Shown here: positions 16,780 to 25,985 of the stretch, piece by piece
Layout: each line of letters starts with the position of its first letter
Position numbering within the stretch: the stretch's first letter is position 1
Assembly: GCA_903903985.1 (NCBI GenBank)
Contig: CAIVAT010000022.1
Span: forward strand, 62,001 to 126,000
DNA from: an uncultured Bacteroidales bacterium
Lineage (GTDB): Bacteria > Bacteroidota > Bacteroidia > Bacteroidales > FEN-979
Length of the DNA: 64,000 nt
Direction of reading: 5' to 3'
Made by a program: the position numbers and the translations under genes
The notes under the pieces: model-generated
What the model saw: only the letters and a program-made list of their open reading frames with translations
Told to the model about the DNA's origin: nothing
Databases searched by the model: none

Positions 16780-19152
16780 ATGCAAAACAAAATTTACCCT
16801 TTATTAATATTGCTTTTCACTCTCCGGGTCGCAACAGCCCAGGAGACCAGGTTAATACCCAGAGTTGACCATGCCGTTTACTTTGATATTTCTCCCCCGC
16901 TCAGGGATATGCAGCCATCAGCAATGGTTCAGATTGACAGAAGCTGGAAAGACGGAGTCGTGAACAATTATGTTGATTTTTCGGGAGATGCTCACCGAAA
17001 GCCTGGCCAATACGACCAGGGGACGCAGGAGTATTTCGGGAAACTTCTTGCAGATACCACGATCCGGAATTTTGACGGTATGGGAAACATCGGTGGCTCT
17101 GTGCCCCCCGACACCCATGGCGATGTGGGCTTCAACCATTATTTCCAGGTAATCAACAGTTCCTATTCGATTTATAATAAAAGTGGAGTAAAAATTTTCG
17201 GCCCTGCCGTCAGCAGTTCGGTATGGGCGGGCATGCCAAACAATACAAACAGCGGGGATGCCGTTGTTTTGTTTGATGAACAGGCCAACCGGTGGATCTT
17301 CTCTCAATTTTCCCTCCCGTTCGGCTCCTCAACCGCTCCTTTTTATCAGATGATCGCGGTATCCCAAACGCCCGATCCGATGGGAAGCTGGTACAGATGG
17401 TCCTATGAATTCAACGCCTTGCCCGATTATCCCAAGTTTGGCGTGTGGCCTGATGGATATTATATGTCGTCCAACAACTTTGGCGTTGGCGGGGCAGGAT
17501 TTACCAATGGAGCCTATTCATACGACCGCACCGCGATGCTTGCCGGAAGTCCCAGTGCTCAGCGGATTTCGTTCACGGTATCTCCCGGTGCCGATGGATC
17601 AGTCACCTTTATGCCTGCAGATTGCGATGGTTCATTCCCGCCTGTGGGAACTCCCAACTATTTCACCTACATCCGAACCGGGGGAACGCAACGTCTGGGC
17701 ATTTATGAATTTCATTCTGATTGGACCACACCGGCCAATTCCACTTTTGCAAACCTGACCCATCTGAATGTCACCCCGTTCATCTCCCTGGGATGGGGCG
17801 ACGGAATTCCGCAGAAAGAATCCCCGCAACTGCTGGAGACCCTTGGCGACAGGCTGATGTATCGGACACAGTACAGGCAATTCAATGGATATTCATCAAT
17901 GGTCCTGAATCATTCAGTAGGCACCGGGCTGGAGAGCGCGGGGATCCGGTGGTATGAATTAAGGAATACCGGAACAGGCTGGAATATTTACCAGCAGTCA
18001 ACCTATGCGCCGGCCGACGGCAATTCAAGATGGATGGGAAGCATTGCACAGGATACAGCCGGCACCATTTCCCTGGGCTATTCAATTTCAAGTGCCAGCA
18101 TGTATCCCGGAATCCGCTATACCGGAAGGATCAAAACAGACCCCTTGAACCAGATGACCATCATGGAAAGAACAATTGTGAACGGAGGAGGTTCTCAGAC
18201 AGGAATCTGGAGCGGTCGAAGCCGCTGGGGCGATTACAGCGCCATGAGTATCGATCCTTCATCTCCTACAACTTTCTGGTTTACAACGGAATATTATGCT
18301 TCAACCTCTTCAAGCAACTGGCAAACACGCATCGCCTCTTTTACCTTTGGCAATGTGTTTTCATCGGCTGCATCGGTATTTCCCTCACTCCGCTGCGGCG
18401 CCAATGCTGACTCATCACAACTAAATGCCTATGGGTATGGAGGGAGTGGAACCTATACCTATTCCTGGACATCAATCCCTGCGGGATTTACCTCCACCCT
18501 GCAAAATCCAAAGGTCTACCCGGTGCAAACAACCAAATATATTGTTGCAACCAGCGATGGCATTCTAACAAGAATTGACACCGCTGAAGTGCGTATTGTT
18601 GAAGCACCAACAGCATTTGCAGGAAATGACACCACGGTTTGCTGGTACATCTCCCCTGTTCCGGTGAATGCAACGGCAACAAATTATGACCATTTCCTTT
18701 TAGGGACAACGGGCGACGGGACTTTTACGAATCCATCCTCACTTACCACAGATTATATCCCCGGGATCCGGGATAAAACATCAGGCGGCGTTACGTTAAA
18801 ACTCATTGTTTGGCCAGTATCCCCTTGTTCGGCGAAAGCCACAAGTACGAAGCACATCATTCTTGATCCCTGCACAGGTGTTGATGACCATCCATTCCCT
18901 GAACTGAGCATGGTTATAAAGCCCAATCCCGCTCATGGCAAGATGTCGGTAAACATAACCGGTTTGCCTCGCACCGCTGAACTTTCAATAATCGCACCGG
19001 ATGGGCGTATGGTCTATTCCACCTCCATTGATCCGGACGCTGACCGGTCAGCAACAGAGCTAATGGATGTAACTTCCTATCCGAAAGGCCTGTATGTAAT
19101 GAAGCTGAAATCAGAAAACAAAGTATTGGTTTCCCGGTTCATCGTGCAATAA
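16780..19152 (+). CDS. Secreted beta-propeller-like protein with T9SS type A sorting domain
   Basis: 790 residues with a signal peptide (MQNKIYPLLILLFTLRVATAQ). The main body (about 60-540) is rich in Trp, Tyr and Gly and resembles large secreted propeller-like proteins of Bacteroidota (GSVPPDTHGDVGFNHYFQVI, PDYPKFGVWPDGYYMSSNNF, SRWGDYSAMSIDP). An Ig/PKD-like region follows (about 550-700). The last ~80 residues form a Por-secretion sorting domain (VIKPNPAHGKMSVNITGLP to FIVQ), so the protein should cross the outer membrane by the type IX system and be attached to the surface or released. No enzymatic motif is recognised. A longer frame begins with TTG at 16732, but that codon is the -33 element, so the ATG at 16780 is chosen. 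Confidence 0.88.
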   Translation: MQNKIYPLLILLFTLRVATAQETRLIPRVDHAVYFDISPPLRDMQPSAMVQIDRSWKDGVVNNYVDFSGDAHRKPGQYDQGTQEYFGKLLADTTIRNFDGMGNIGGSVPPDTHGDVGFNHYFQVINSSYSIYNKSGVKIFGPAVSSSVWAGMPNNTNSGDAVVLFDEQANRWIFSQFSLPFGSSTAPFYQMIAVSQTPDPMGSWYRWSYEFNALPDYPKFGVWPDGYYMSSNNFGVGGAGFTNGAYSYDRTAMLAGSPSAQRISFTVSPGADGSVTFMPADCDGSFPPVGTPNYFTYIRTGGTQRLGIYEFHSDWTTPANSTFANLTHLNVTPFISLGWGDGIPQKESPQLLETLGDRLMYRTQYRQFNGYSSMVLNHSVGTGLESAGIRWYELRNTGTGWNIYQQSTYAPADGNSRWMGSIAQDTAGTISLGYSISSASMYPGIRYTGRIKTDPLNQMTIMERTIVNGGGSQTGIWSGRSRWGDYSAMSIDPSSPTTFWFTTEYYASTSSSNWQTRIASFTFGNVFSSAASVFPSLRCGANADSSQLNAYGYGGSGTYTYSWTSIPAGFTSTLQNPKVYPVQTTKYIVATSDGILTRIDTAEVRIVEAPTAFAGNDTTVCWYISPVPVNATATNYDHFLLGTTGDGTFTNPSSLTTDYIPGIRDKTSGGVTLKLIVWPVSPCSAKATSTKHIILDPCTGVDDHPFPELSMVIKPNPAHGKMSVNITGLPRTAELSIIAPDGRMVYSTSIDPDADRSATELMDVTSYPKGLYVMKLKSENKVLVSRFIVQ

Positions 19153-19164
19153 ACGACGGGTTTT

Positions 19165-19271
19165 ATTGAAGAACCTCGCGGCAAACCACGAGGTTCTTCG
19201 ATCCCATAGGATTTAATGTTTTTGCTCGCTAACCCCGTCGCAAGGGCGGGGAATACGCTCGCGGCATTCAA
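19165..19271. repeat. 107-base two-hairpin repeat, copy 1
   Basis: This copy fills the convergent junction between the T9SS protein and the M13 peptidase. Hairpin 1 pairs GAAGAACCTCG with its complement around a CAAA loop. The second half holds CCCCG...CGGGG after the conserved TTTTTGCTCGC. Copy 2 lies at 43915-44021 with identical length. Hairpin 1 may also serve as a bidirectional terminator. Confidence 0.8.
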
Positions 19272-19276
19272 TTTCC

Positions 19277-21319
19277 TTACCAGATCACGATACGCAGCGA
19301 ATCTGCAACCGTGCCTTTGCACCCGAACGCGTCGGAAAATTCTTTCATCAGCGGCAGTGTGGCATTGATCCTCCAGCGGGCAGGAGTATGTTCGTTTGTC
19401 TGAACCTGGTTGATAAGGCTTTCATTGGTCATATTCTCACGCCATACCTGTGCCCATCCCATGAAAAATCGTTGTTGGTAAGTAAATCCATCGATCGGTT
19501 CAGGTTTCTTTTTGCCTGCAAGTGATTTTTCAAGGGCATAGTATCCAAGAGTCAATCCGCCCAGATCAGCGATATTTTCGCCGAGGGTGAGTTTGCCATC
19601 AATTTTAAACCCTTTGGTAACTTCGATGGAACTGAAATAGGCTTCCATTTTTTTCCCGAGGGCAGTAAAATTTTCAGCATCTTCCTTGGTCCACCAATTG
19701 CTCAGATTGCCATCGCCATCGTATTGGGCTCCCTGATCATCGAACCCGTGCGTCATCTCATGCCCGATCACCCCAATGATAGCACCATAGTTGATTGCAT
19801 CATCAGCGTCGGGATTGAAAAATGGAGGTTGCAGGATGGCTGCCGGGAAAACGATTTCATTGTTGGTGGGATTGTTATAGGCATTGATGGTCTGTGGAGA
19901 CATTCCCCATTCGGTTTTATCGACCGGCTTCCCGGCTTTTGCGATCATGTCGTTGTGTTCCCACAAAGCAATGTTCCTGCTGTTTTCAATCAGCTTATCC
20001 GGTTGGATATCAATGCTGGAATAGTCCTTCCATTTATCGGGATACCCGATCTTCCAGGTAAAAGCGGCCAGTTTCTTTTTGGCTTTCACTTTGGTGGGAC
20101 CGCTCATCCACGTAAGTTTATCGATCCGGTCGCTGTATACACTGCGAACGTTTACGATCATTTCGGAAACTTTTTTCTTGGAGGATTCAGGAAAATATTT
20201 AGCCACGAAAAGTTTTCCCAGAGGCATCCCCAACCTGCGGTTGACACTCATGACAGCACGTTCTTGCCGTGGACGTTGTTCCTTCACGCCAAACATGACT
20301 GTGCTGAAAAAACGGAATGTTTCCTTGTTGAACTGAGATGGCAGCAGGTTGGCATAGGTCGACAGCAATTGCCAGCGGAAATAGGTTTTCAACACATCAA
20401 CCGGGGTAGTCTTTAAGAGTTGATTCAAATTTTTCAGATAGTTTTTATCCTGAACGATCACCGTGTCGGCATGCAAACCAAAGTTTTTATAATAGTCTCC
20501 CCAATTGATCTCAGGAGCCAGTTTCTGAAGCTCGGCAAATGAAATTTTATTATAGATTTTCACGGGATCGCGAAGTTCAAAATTTTTAAGCTGGATCAAT
20601 GCCATTTTGGTTTCGAAATCAAGGATGGTTTTCCCCGGCTCGGGTACATTCCAGCCCGCCATTGAAAACATTTTATCGACGTGCTTCACAAACTCGGCCC
20701 TGATTTTCACCATGGCTGAATCCTTGTTTTCATAATAGTTGCGGTCGTTCAGCGATAAGCCGCTTTGCCCCATGAAAACCGCATTCATCTTGCTGTTACG
20801 GTCATCCGCCCCGACATATACGCCAAACGGACCGTCAATACTGTATATTGCCTGTTCACCCCCGAGGGCGATCAGTTCGGAATTGTTCTTTGCAGCCATG
20901 ATTTTATCTGACATGGAAACAAGAGGGGAGATTCCGCGTTTGGCAATGGTCACGGTGTCAAGATAAGAGCGGTAATAGTCGGTGATTAACTGGGCTTCGC
21001 TTCCTTTCTTTGGATTTTCCTGCGTCAGCAGTTCGTTGATGATTCCTTTAATTTTTACTTCACGGGTCTCTTTGTCCAGGATATCAAAAGAGCCCCACGA
21101 TCCTTCGGTTGAGGGGATCGGATTGTGTTTTTTCCAGTTACCGTTGGCATAACCATCAAAATCTTCACAGGGTTTCATGGTCGAATCGATGGTTGAAATA
21201 TCAAAAGCCGGTACTTTGTTTTCAGCATTCATTGGTTTTTTATTATTGCTGCAGGAGGTGGTGAGGAACCACGTAATCACCGGAACGGCGATTAAAAGAA
21301 CTACAAGTTGTTTTTTCAT
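19277..21319 (-). CDS. pepO: M13 family zinc metallopeptidase lipoprotein (neprilysin/PepO type)
   Basis: 680 residues. The N-terminus is a lipoprotein signal with lipobox-like LTTSC, placing it on the outer face of a membrane. The zinc site is VIGHEMTHGFDDQGAQYDGD (HExxH), with the third ligand in ENIADLGGLTLGY, as in M13 enzymes. Other family blocks are NAYNNPTNNEIVFPAAILQP and the C-terminal VQTNEHTPARWRINATLP. The family usually ends in CRVW. Here the end is LRIVIW, preceded by GCKGTVADS. M13 enzymes cleave oligopeptides. The gene stands alone, diverging from the crotonase operon. Confidence 0.95.
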   Translation of the reverse strand: MKKQLVVLLIAVPVITWFLTTSCSNNKKPMNAENKVPAFDISTIDSTMKPCEDFDGYANGNWKKHNPIPSTEGSWGSFDILDKETREVKIKGIINELLTQENPKKGSEAQLITDYYRSYLDTVTIAKRGISPLVSMSDKIMAAKNNSELIALGGEQAIYSIDGPFGVYVGADDRNSKMNAVFMGQSGLSLNDRNYYENKDSAMVKIRAEFVKHVDKMFSMAGWNVPEPGKTILDFETKMALIQLKNFELRDPVKIYNKISFAELQKLAPEINWGDYYKNFGLHADTVIVQDKNYLKNLNQLLKTTPVDVLKTYFRWQLLSTYANLLPSQFNKETFRFFSTVMFGVKEQRPRQERAVMSVNRRLGMPLGKLFVAKYFPESSKKKVSEMIVNVRSVYSDRIDKLTWMSGPTKVKAKKKLAAFTWKIGYPDKWKDYSSIDIQPDKLIENSRNIALWEHNDMIAKAGKPVDKTEWGMSPQTINAYNNPTNNEIVFPAAILQPPFFNPDADDAINYGAIIGVIGHEMTHGFDDQGAQYDGDGNLSNWWTKEDAENFTALGKKMEAYFSSIEVTKGFKIDGKLTLGENIADLGGLTLGYYALEKSLAGKKKPEPIDGFTYQQRFFMGWAQVWRENMTNESLINQVQTNEHTPARWRINATLPLMKEFSDAFGCKGTVADSLRIVIW

Positions 21320-21336
21320 GAGACGTTTTTTTTTGC

Positions 21337-21344
21337 AAAATTAG
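21337..21344 (-). promoter_or_regulatory. -7 element for the M13 peptidase gene
   Basis: Minus-strand reading TAATTTTG matches TAnnTTTG. It lies 18 bases upstream of the ATG at 21319, giving a short leader. On the opposite strand TAAATTTA at 21387-21394 may be a weaker element for the crotonase operon. Confidence 0.55.
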
Positions 21345-21430
21345 TCGAATTTGTTTCTGTAAATTTTTCTCATTCAGAATTTTCATTAAATTTATCTCCT
21401 GAAACCCCAATCAACGTTAATTAAATAACA

Positions 21431-22201
21431 ATGAATCATCAAATCCTGAAAATTATTATAGCCGATCGCATTGCCCTGGTGACCATCAGCAGGCCGTCTG
21501 CACTGAACGCGTTGAATACAGCTTTTTTTAAAGAGTTTAACCATTTTCTTGATGATCTCGAACCCCGCGAGGATGTGAAAGTACTCGTGATAACCGGAGA
21601 AGGAAAAGCTTTCGTAGCAGGGGCCGATATCGCCGAGATGGTTCACATGAACTCTGAAGAGGGTTATGCTTTCTCAACATATGGCCAGCAGACCTTTGAC
21701 AGGCTGGAACGACTTGGAATTCCTGTAATCGCAGCAGTGAACGGCTATGCACTTGGTGGCGGTTGCGAATTGGCCATGGCCTGCGATTTCCGCATTGCCA
21801 GCAAACTCGCTAAATTCGGACAACCTGAAATGAACCTCGGGATGATACCGGGATACGCTGCAACCCAGCGGTTATCCCGTCTTACAGGACTTAGCAATGC
21901 ATTGTACCTGATCCTTACTGCCGATACCATCACGGCTGATGATGCCTTGCGCATCGGGCTCGTACAAAAGGTTACAGAACCGGAAATGTTGATGGACGAG
22001 GTGATGAAACTGGCCTCGAAAATTGCCGGCAATGGCTCACAGGCGGTTCCGACATCAAAAAGGATTATCCGAGCAGGGATTGTAATGAATTTCAAAGAGG
22101 CATCTGAACTGGAGGCCGTTGAATTCGGTAAACAGTTCAGCAATGAAGCTACGAAAGAAGGCATGAAAGCCTTTCTTGAAAAACGCAAACCGGATTGGTA
22201 A
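21431..22201 (+). CDS. Enoyl-CoA hydratase / crotonase
   Basis: 256 residues, the usual crotonase size. The oxyanion-hole and catalytic regions are clear: AGADIAEM (about 67-74), GYALGGGCELAMACDFRIAS (about 101-120) and FGQPEMNLGMIPG with the catalytic Glu (about 125-137). It hydrates short-chain enoyl-CoA to 3-hydroxyacyl-CoA. It is followed on the same strand by a 3-hydroxyacyl-CoA dehydrogenase and a thiolase, completing a C4-type beta-oxidation or synthesis module. The direction of flux cannot be decided from sequence, because no butyryl-CoA dehydrogenase/Etf genes lie in the window. Confidence 0.93.
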   Translation: MNHQILKIIIADRIALVTISRPSALNALNTAFFKEFNHFLDDLEPREDVKVLVITGEGKAFVAGADIAEMVHMNSEEGYAFSTYGQQTFDRLERLGIPVIAAVNGYALGGGCELAMACDFRIASKLAKFGQPEMNLGMIPGYAATQRLSRLTGLSNALYLILTADTITADDALRIGLVQKVTEPEMLMDEVMKLASKIAGNGSQAVPTSKRIIRAGIVMNFKEASELEAVEFGKQFSNEATKEGMKAFLEKRKPDW

Positions 22202-22202
22202 T

Positions 22203-22236
22203 TCCTCCCCTTGGAGGGTCCGGGGATGAGGTCAAT
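22203..22236. repeat. G-rich dispersed repeat, short copy (GGGGATGAGG family)
   Basis: The spacer after the crotonase holds CTCCCC...GGGTCCGGGGATGAGG followed by TCAAT, sharing its core with the copies at 5805 and 48034. Confidence 0.6.
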
Positions 22237-22259
22237 AATAACCCAAAAAAAAGAAAAAC

Positions 22260-23594
22260 ATGTCATACGAAGAACGATTGCAGCATGTTTCGGTGCTGGG
22301 CGCTGCCGGCAAAATGGGAAGCGGAATTCTGCTGCTTACCGCGGTGGAAATGGCCGATTTAAGCCTTAAACCTGAAAACAGAGGCAAAGCTTATGTATTG
22401 AATGCCATTGATGTTTCGGATGAAGCACTGGCCGGAGTGATGAAATATCTGAAGGCACAGGTGCTGAAATTGGCTGAAAAAAAAATGGTTGGCCTGAGAA
22501 AGGTGTATGCCCATCGTGCCGACCTGATCGACAACGATGAGATCATTGATCAGTATATTTTCGATGTAATCAGCCTCGTCAGGACGACCACGCGGTTGGA
22601 ATCGGCGTATGATTCCTTCATGATATTCGAGGCCATCAAAGAGGATCCGGAAATGAAAATCGGGATTTTTTCGAAAATCTCTTTAAACAACCCTCACAAA
22701 CCATGGTTTTTTACCAACACCTCTTCCATCCCGATCACCAAACTTGATGAAGGTGCGGGTTTGAATGGCCGGATCATCGGTTTTCATTTCTACAATCCGC
22801 CGGCTGTCCAGAAACTGGTTGAGATCATCAAAGCGGAACATACACTTTCGGAAGTGGAGGCTTTTGCACAGCAGTATGCGAAAAATCTCCGCAAAGTCGT
22901 GGTTCCCTCCCATGATAAAGCCGGGTTCATCGGCAACGGCCATTTCATGCGCGACATCCTGCATGCTGCGGCCGAAGTCGACAAACTCAGTAACGAATTT
23001 TCATTCGTGGAGGCGGTATATGCCCTCAATAAAATCAGCCAGGACTACCTGGTACGCCCCATGGGTATTTTCCAGCTTGTTGATTATGTCGGCGTGGATG
23101 TGTGCAGTTTTATCATGTCGGTTATGAATCCATACCTGGAGAATGAAGACCTGCATTGTCACCTGCTTGACAACCTCCTTGAGCAGGGCATCAAAGGAGG
23201 ACAGTACTCAGATGGATCCCAGAAAGACGGCATCCTGAAATATGAGAAGGGGCGCCCGGTTGCCATATACGATCCGGGTACAAAAACATATGTTTCCATC
23301 GGTGATTTCCAATCGAAAGTCGACGGGAAACTCGGATCCATGCCTGTTCCTCCCACTTGGAAAAACGTGGTGGGCAGCAAATCAAAGGATGAAATCCTCC
23401 AGGTTTATTTTAACGGACTCAAACAAACTTCCGGATTGGGTGCAGAATTGGCACGGACCTATGCAAACCGCTCCTGTGCCATTGGCCAGCAGTTGATCAG
23501 CTCAGGGGTCGCCATGAACGAAAACGATGTGAACACAGTTCTGCTCACGGGTTTCTTCCATGCTTACGGACCAATAAATGATTATTTAAAATAG
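22260..23594 (+). CDS. 3-hydroxyacyl-CoA dehydrogenase (FadB/HBD superfamily), long form
   Basis: 444 residues. The N-terminal Rossmann motif is VSVLGAAGKMGSG (about 10-22). The dehydrogenase core is recognisable at FFTNTSSIPITKLDEGAGL and GRIIGFHFYNPPAVQKLVEI (about 158-190), with the catalytic His in GFHFYNPP, and the C-terminal domain at GFIGNGHFMRDIL. Ordinary 3-hydroxybutyryl-CoA dehydrogenases have 280-310 residues. This protein has extra helical sequence after the first strand and a longer C-terminal region, a form I associate with Bacteroidota operons of this type. It catalyses NAD(P)-dependent 3-hydroxyacyl-CoA / 3-ketoacyl-CoA interconversion, between the crotonase and thiolase steps encoded beside it. 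Confidence 0.88.
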   Translation: MSYEERLQHVSVLGAAGKMGSGILLLTAVEMADLSLKPENRGKAYVLNAIDVSDEALAGVMKYLKAQVLKLAEKKMVGLRKVYAHRADLIDNDEIIDQYIFDVISLVRTTTRLESAYDSFMIFEAIKEDPEMKIGIFSKISLNNPHKPWFFTNTSSIPITKLDEGAGLNGRIIGFHFYNPPAVQKLVEIIKAEHTLSEVEAFAQQYAKNLRKVVVPSHDKAGFIGNGHFMRDILHAAAEVDKLSNEFSFVEAVYALNKISQDYLVRPMGIFQLVDYVGVDVCSFIMSVMNPYLENEDLHCHLLDNLLEQGIKGGQYSDGSQKDGILKYEKGRPVAIYDPGTKTYVSIGDFQSKVDGKLGSMPVPPTWKNVVGSKSKDEILQVYFNGLKQTSGLGAELARTYANRSCAIGQQLISSGVAMNENDVNTVLLTGFFHAYGPINDYLK

Positions 23595-23645
23595 ACGCCG
23601 CTGCGTACCTCTTCCCATTCTGGGAGGAGGACCGGTGGAAAAAAA

Positions 23646-24890
23646 TTGACATCTATGAGAAGAAAAGTATATATGATCGCCGGATACAATACCCTTTCCA
23701 TGGGAACCGGCCGTAAAGAGTTCAATCCCAAGAAGGAACGTCCCGGATTGGAAGAATATATCAGGGAAGCCGGGCAGGGAACCCTGGCGAAAATCGGAGG
23801 TGCAGAGAACGTGGATGAATGTGTGATTGGCAATTTTATGGCATCACGATTCAACAGGCAGGCCAACCTGGCTGCATTTTTCCCCTATGTGGATGAGGGG
23901 TTGCGCTACAAGCCCGCCATCCGGGTCGAAGGTGCATGTGCAACCGGCGGATTGGCGCTCATGAGCGGTATAAAAAGCGTGCTTGCCGAAACGGCAGAGG
24001 TTGTCCTGGTTATTGGAGTGGAAGTACAGAATACGGTTAAAGCCATCTATTGTGCCGATTACCTTGCCGGTGCCGGATGGTTTAAAAACCGCAAAAACGG
24101 CCATGCATATTTCTTCCCCGGTCAGTTCAGCGACAGGGCAGGTTCCTATTTTGAAAAATACGGCAGGGAAAAGACCCGCCAGGCATTGGCCCGCTGGTTC
24201 CGCAATGCCATTGAAAATGCCAGGCTTTGCCCGACGGCACAAGAGTTTCACAACACTGTCCACGACCTGGAAGGTCAGGCAAAGATGGAACCCAATGGAA
24301 AATCTTTTGTGGATCACCTCAATATATTCGATTGTTCAAAGGTTTCAGATGGTGCTTCGGCCATCGCCATCGTTTCGCAGGAAGGCTTGAAACGGTGCGG
24401 TATTCCGGTCAGCCAGGCCATTGAAGTGAAGGGTTGGGGGCAGGTGGAAGAGGATATCACCAAACCACCGGCAGATCCCACTGAGTTATCTACGACAAAG
24501 CAGGCCGTTAAAAACGCACTGGCTTATGCTGGAATTACGCGCGACCAGATTGGAACTGCCGAAATCCATGACTGCTTTTCCATTGCAGGGTTGATGTGCA
24601 TTGAAGCCATCGGATTTGCCGAAAAAGGAAAAGGCGCCGATTTTATCCTTGAAGGAAACACCTCCCGTACCGGTCGGGTTCCCATCAACACAACAGGTGG
24701 CCTGATCGGCTGGGGCCATCCCACAGGGGGCACTGGCGTGCACCAGGCTGTGACCATTCTTGAACAACTCACAGGAATGGCCGGAGATGCCCAGGTTGAA
24801 ATCACTGCCGACCAGCCCTACGGACTGACCGTCAACATGGGAGGCGATGATAAGTCGCTGGTATCCATTGTTTATAAGAAGGCGGAATGA
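23646..24890 (+). CDS. Acetyl-CoA acetyltransferase / thiolase (SCP-x-like subgroup)
   Basis: 414 residues. The nucleophilic Cys is in RVEGACATGGLALMSG (about 95-110). The other catalytic His sits in GWGHPTGGTGVHQAV (about 355-370). Classical biosynthetic thiolases have GHPxGxSG with a nearby second Cys. Here TGGTG replaces it, as in SCP-x/archaeal-type thiolases. The fourth motif NxGG appears as NMGGDDK. The enzyme should cleave or form acetoacetyl-CoA. In this genome it could also take the acetoacetyl-CoA made by the CoA-transferase encoded at 61060-62475. It is the third gene of the crotonase operon. Confidence 0.92.
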   Translation: MTSMRRKVYMIAGYNTLSMGTGRKEFNPKKERPGLEEYIREAGQGTLAKIGGAENVDECVIGNFMASRFNRQANLAAFFPYVDEGLRYKPAIRVEGACATGGLALMSGIKSVLAETAEVVLVIGVEVQNTVKAIYCADYLAGAGWFKNRKNGHAYFFPGQFSDRAGSYFEKYGREKTRQALARWFRNAIENARLCPTAQEFHNTVHDLEGQAKMEPNGKSFVDHLNIFDCSKVSDGASAIAIVSQEGLKRCGIPVSQAIEVKGWGQVEEDITKPPADPTELSTTKQAVKNALAYAGITRDQIGTAEIHDCFSIAGLMCIEAIGFAEKGKGADFILEGNTSRTGRVPINTTGGLIGWGHPTGGTGVHQAVTILEQLTGMAGDAQVEITADQPYGLTVNMGGDDKSLVSIVYKKAE

Positions 24891-24891
24891 T

Positions 24892-24926
24892 GCAAATTGC
24901 AAATTGCAAAATGTAAAATGCAAAAC
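24892..24926. repeat. Quasi-tandem 7-base array GCAAATT
   Basis: Five units of seven follow each other exactly: GCAAATT, GCAAATT, GCAAAAT, GTAAAAT, GCAAAAC. The array begins two bases after the thiolase stop and contains the ATG (24918) of the next gene. Confidence 0.75.
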
Positions 24927-25877
24927 CGGCTGACCTCCCTTTTCGGCATCGATTTCCCCATCATCCAGGCAGGGATGATCTGGTGCAGTGGGTGGCGGCT
25001 TGCATCAGCGGTGAGCAATGCCGGCGGACTTGGTTTAATTGGAGCCGGGTCGATGGAGCCTGAGGTTTTACTGGAACATATCCATAAATGCAAAGATGCA
25101 ACGAACAAGCCGTTTGGGGTGAATATTCCACTGTTATATTCCCGGGTTGACAGGCAGATTGAGATCATCCTCAGTGAAGGGGTTAAAATTGTCTTCACCT
25201 CGGCAGGAAACCCTTCATTGCTGACTCCTTTGCTGAAAAATCATGGGGTCACGGTGGTTCATGTAATTGCGAATGTGAAATCTGCACTAAAATGTGAGCA
25301 ATCCGGCGTGGATGCCATTGTTGCCGAGGGCTTTGAAGCAGGCGGTCACAATGGCAAAGAGGAAACCACCACGTTTACCCTTCTTCCGTTGATCAGAAAT
25401 GCGACAAAATTACCACTCATAGCAGCTGGCGGCATCGCCACGGGTCGCGGGATGCTGGCAGCAATGGCCTTGGGTGCTGAAGGCTTTCAGATCGGCAGCC
25501 GGTTTGTGGCATCGGAAGAATCATCGGCCCATCCGGATTTTAAGCACAAAGTGTTGGAAACAGGGGATGGAGATACATTCCTGACAATGAAAAGTTTAAT
25601 GCCCGTAAGGCTTATTAAAAATTCTTTTTTTCTGAAAGTACGGGAACTTGAGGAATCCGGCGCTTCACCTGACGAGTTGAAGCAACTGCTGGGAAAGGGC
25701 CGCGCAAAACTTGGCATGTTCGATGGCAATACCGAGGAGGGAGAACTGGAGATCGGGCAGGCTGCAGCCTTGATAAAGAGTATTAAGCCAGCTGGCGAGA
25801 TTGTCCGGGAGATGGTTGAAGAGTTTGAGGAGGCTCGAAAAGGACTCCTTGAATATCGAATATCGAATATTGAATAA
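24918..25877 (+). CDS. Nitronate monooxygenase / FabK-like flavoprotein
   Basis: 319 residues. An FMN-binding TIM barrel of the NMO/2-nitropropane dioxygenase family: PIIQAGMIWCSGWRLASAVS (about 13-32), GGLGLIGAGSM, VFTSAGNPSLLTP, the signature EGFEAGGHNGKEETTTFTLL (about 135-154) and AAGGIATGRGMLAAMALGAE (about 171-190). Family members oxidise alkyl nitronates, or, as FabK, reduce enoyl-ACP. The placement after crotonase, dehydrogenase and thiolase makes an enoyl-thioester reductase role worth considering. The in-frame TTG at 24897 lies inside the repeat array, and the ATG at 24918 gives the normal family N-terminus. The last codons (EYRISNIE) are encoded by a second 7-base array. Confidence 0.88.
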   Translation: MQNRLTSLFGIDFPIIQAGMIWCSGWRLASAVSNAGGLGLIGAGSMEPEVLLEHIHKCKDATNKPFGVNIPLLYSRVDRQIEIILSEGVKIVFTSAGNPSLLTPLLKNHGVTVVHVIANVKSALKCEQSGVDAIVAEGFEAGGHNGKEETTTFTLLPLIRNATKLPLIAAGGIATGRGMLAAMALGAEGFQIGSRFVASEESSAHPDFKHKVLETGDGDTFLTMKSLMPVRLIKNSFFLKVRELEESGASPDELKQLLGKGRAKLGMFDGNTEEGELEIGQAAALIKSIKPAGEIVREMVEEFEEARKGLLEYRISNIE

Positions 25878-25885
25878 TGAATGTC
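25851..25885. repeat. Quasi-tandem 7-base array GAATATC, overlapping the 3' end of the flavoprotein gene
   Basis: Five heptamers are in register: GAATATC, GAATATC, GAATATT, GAATAAT, GAATGTC. The first three supply the last coding bases and the fourth holds the TAA stop (25875-25877). The same word family occurs inverted within the double uvrA at 57064-57195. Confidence 0.75.
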
Positions 25886-25957
25886 GAAGCAGGGTAAAAC
25901 TTTCAAATTGTTGAAAGAATTCACTTGCCGGATAAAATTTCAAACATGTTATTGAGT

Positions 25958-25965
25958 TATATTTG
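25958..25965 (+). promoter_or_regulatory. -7 element for the small barrel-like gene
   Basis: TATATTTG matches TAnnTTTG, 20 bases before the ATG at 25986. No -33 element with good spacing is obvious. Confidence 0.5.
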
Positions 25966-25985
25966 TTCAACCAAAATGTATCCCG

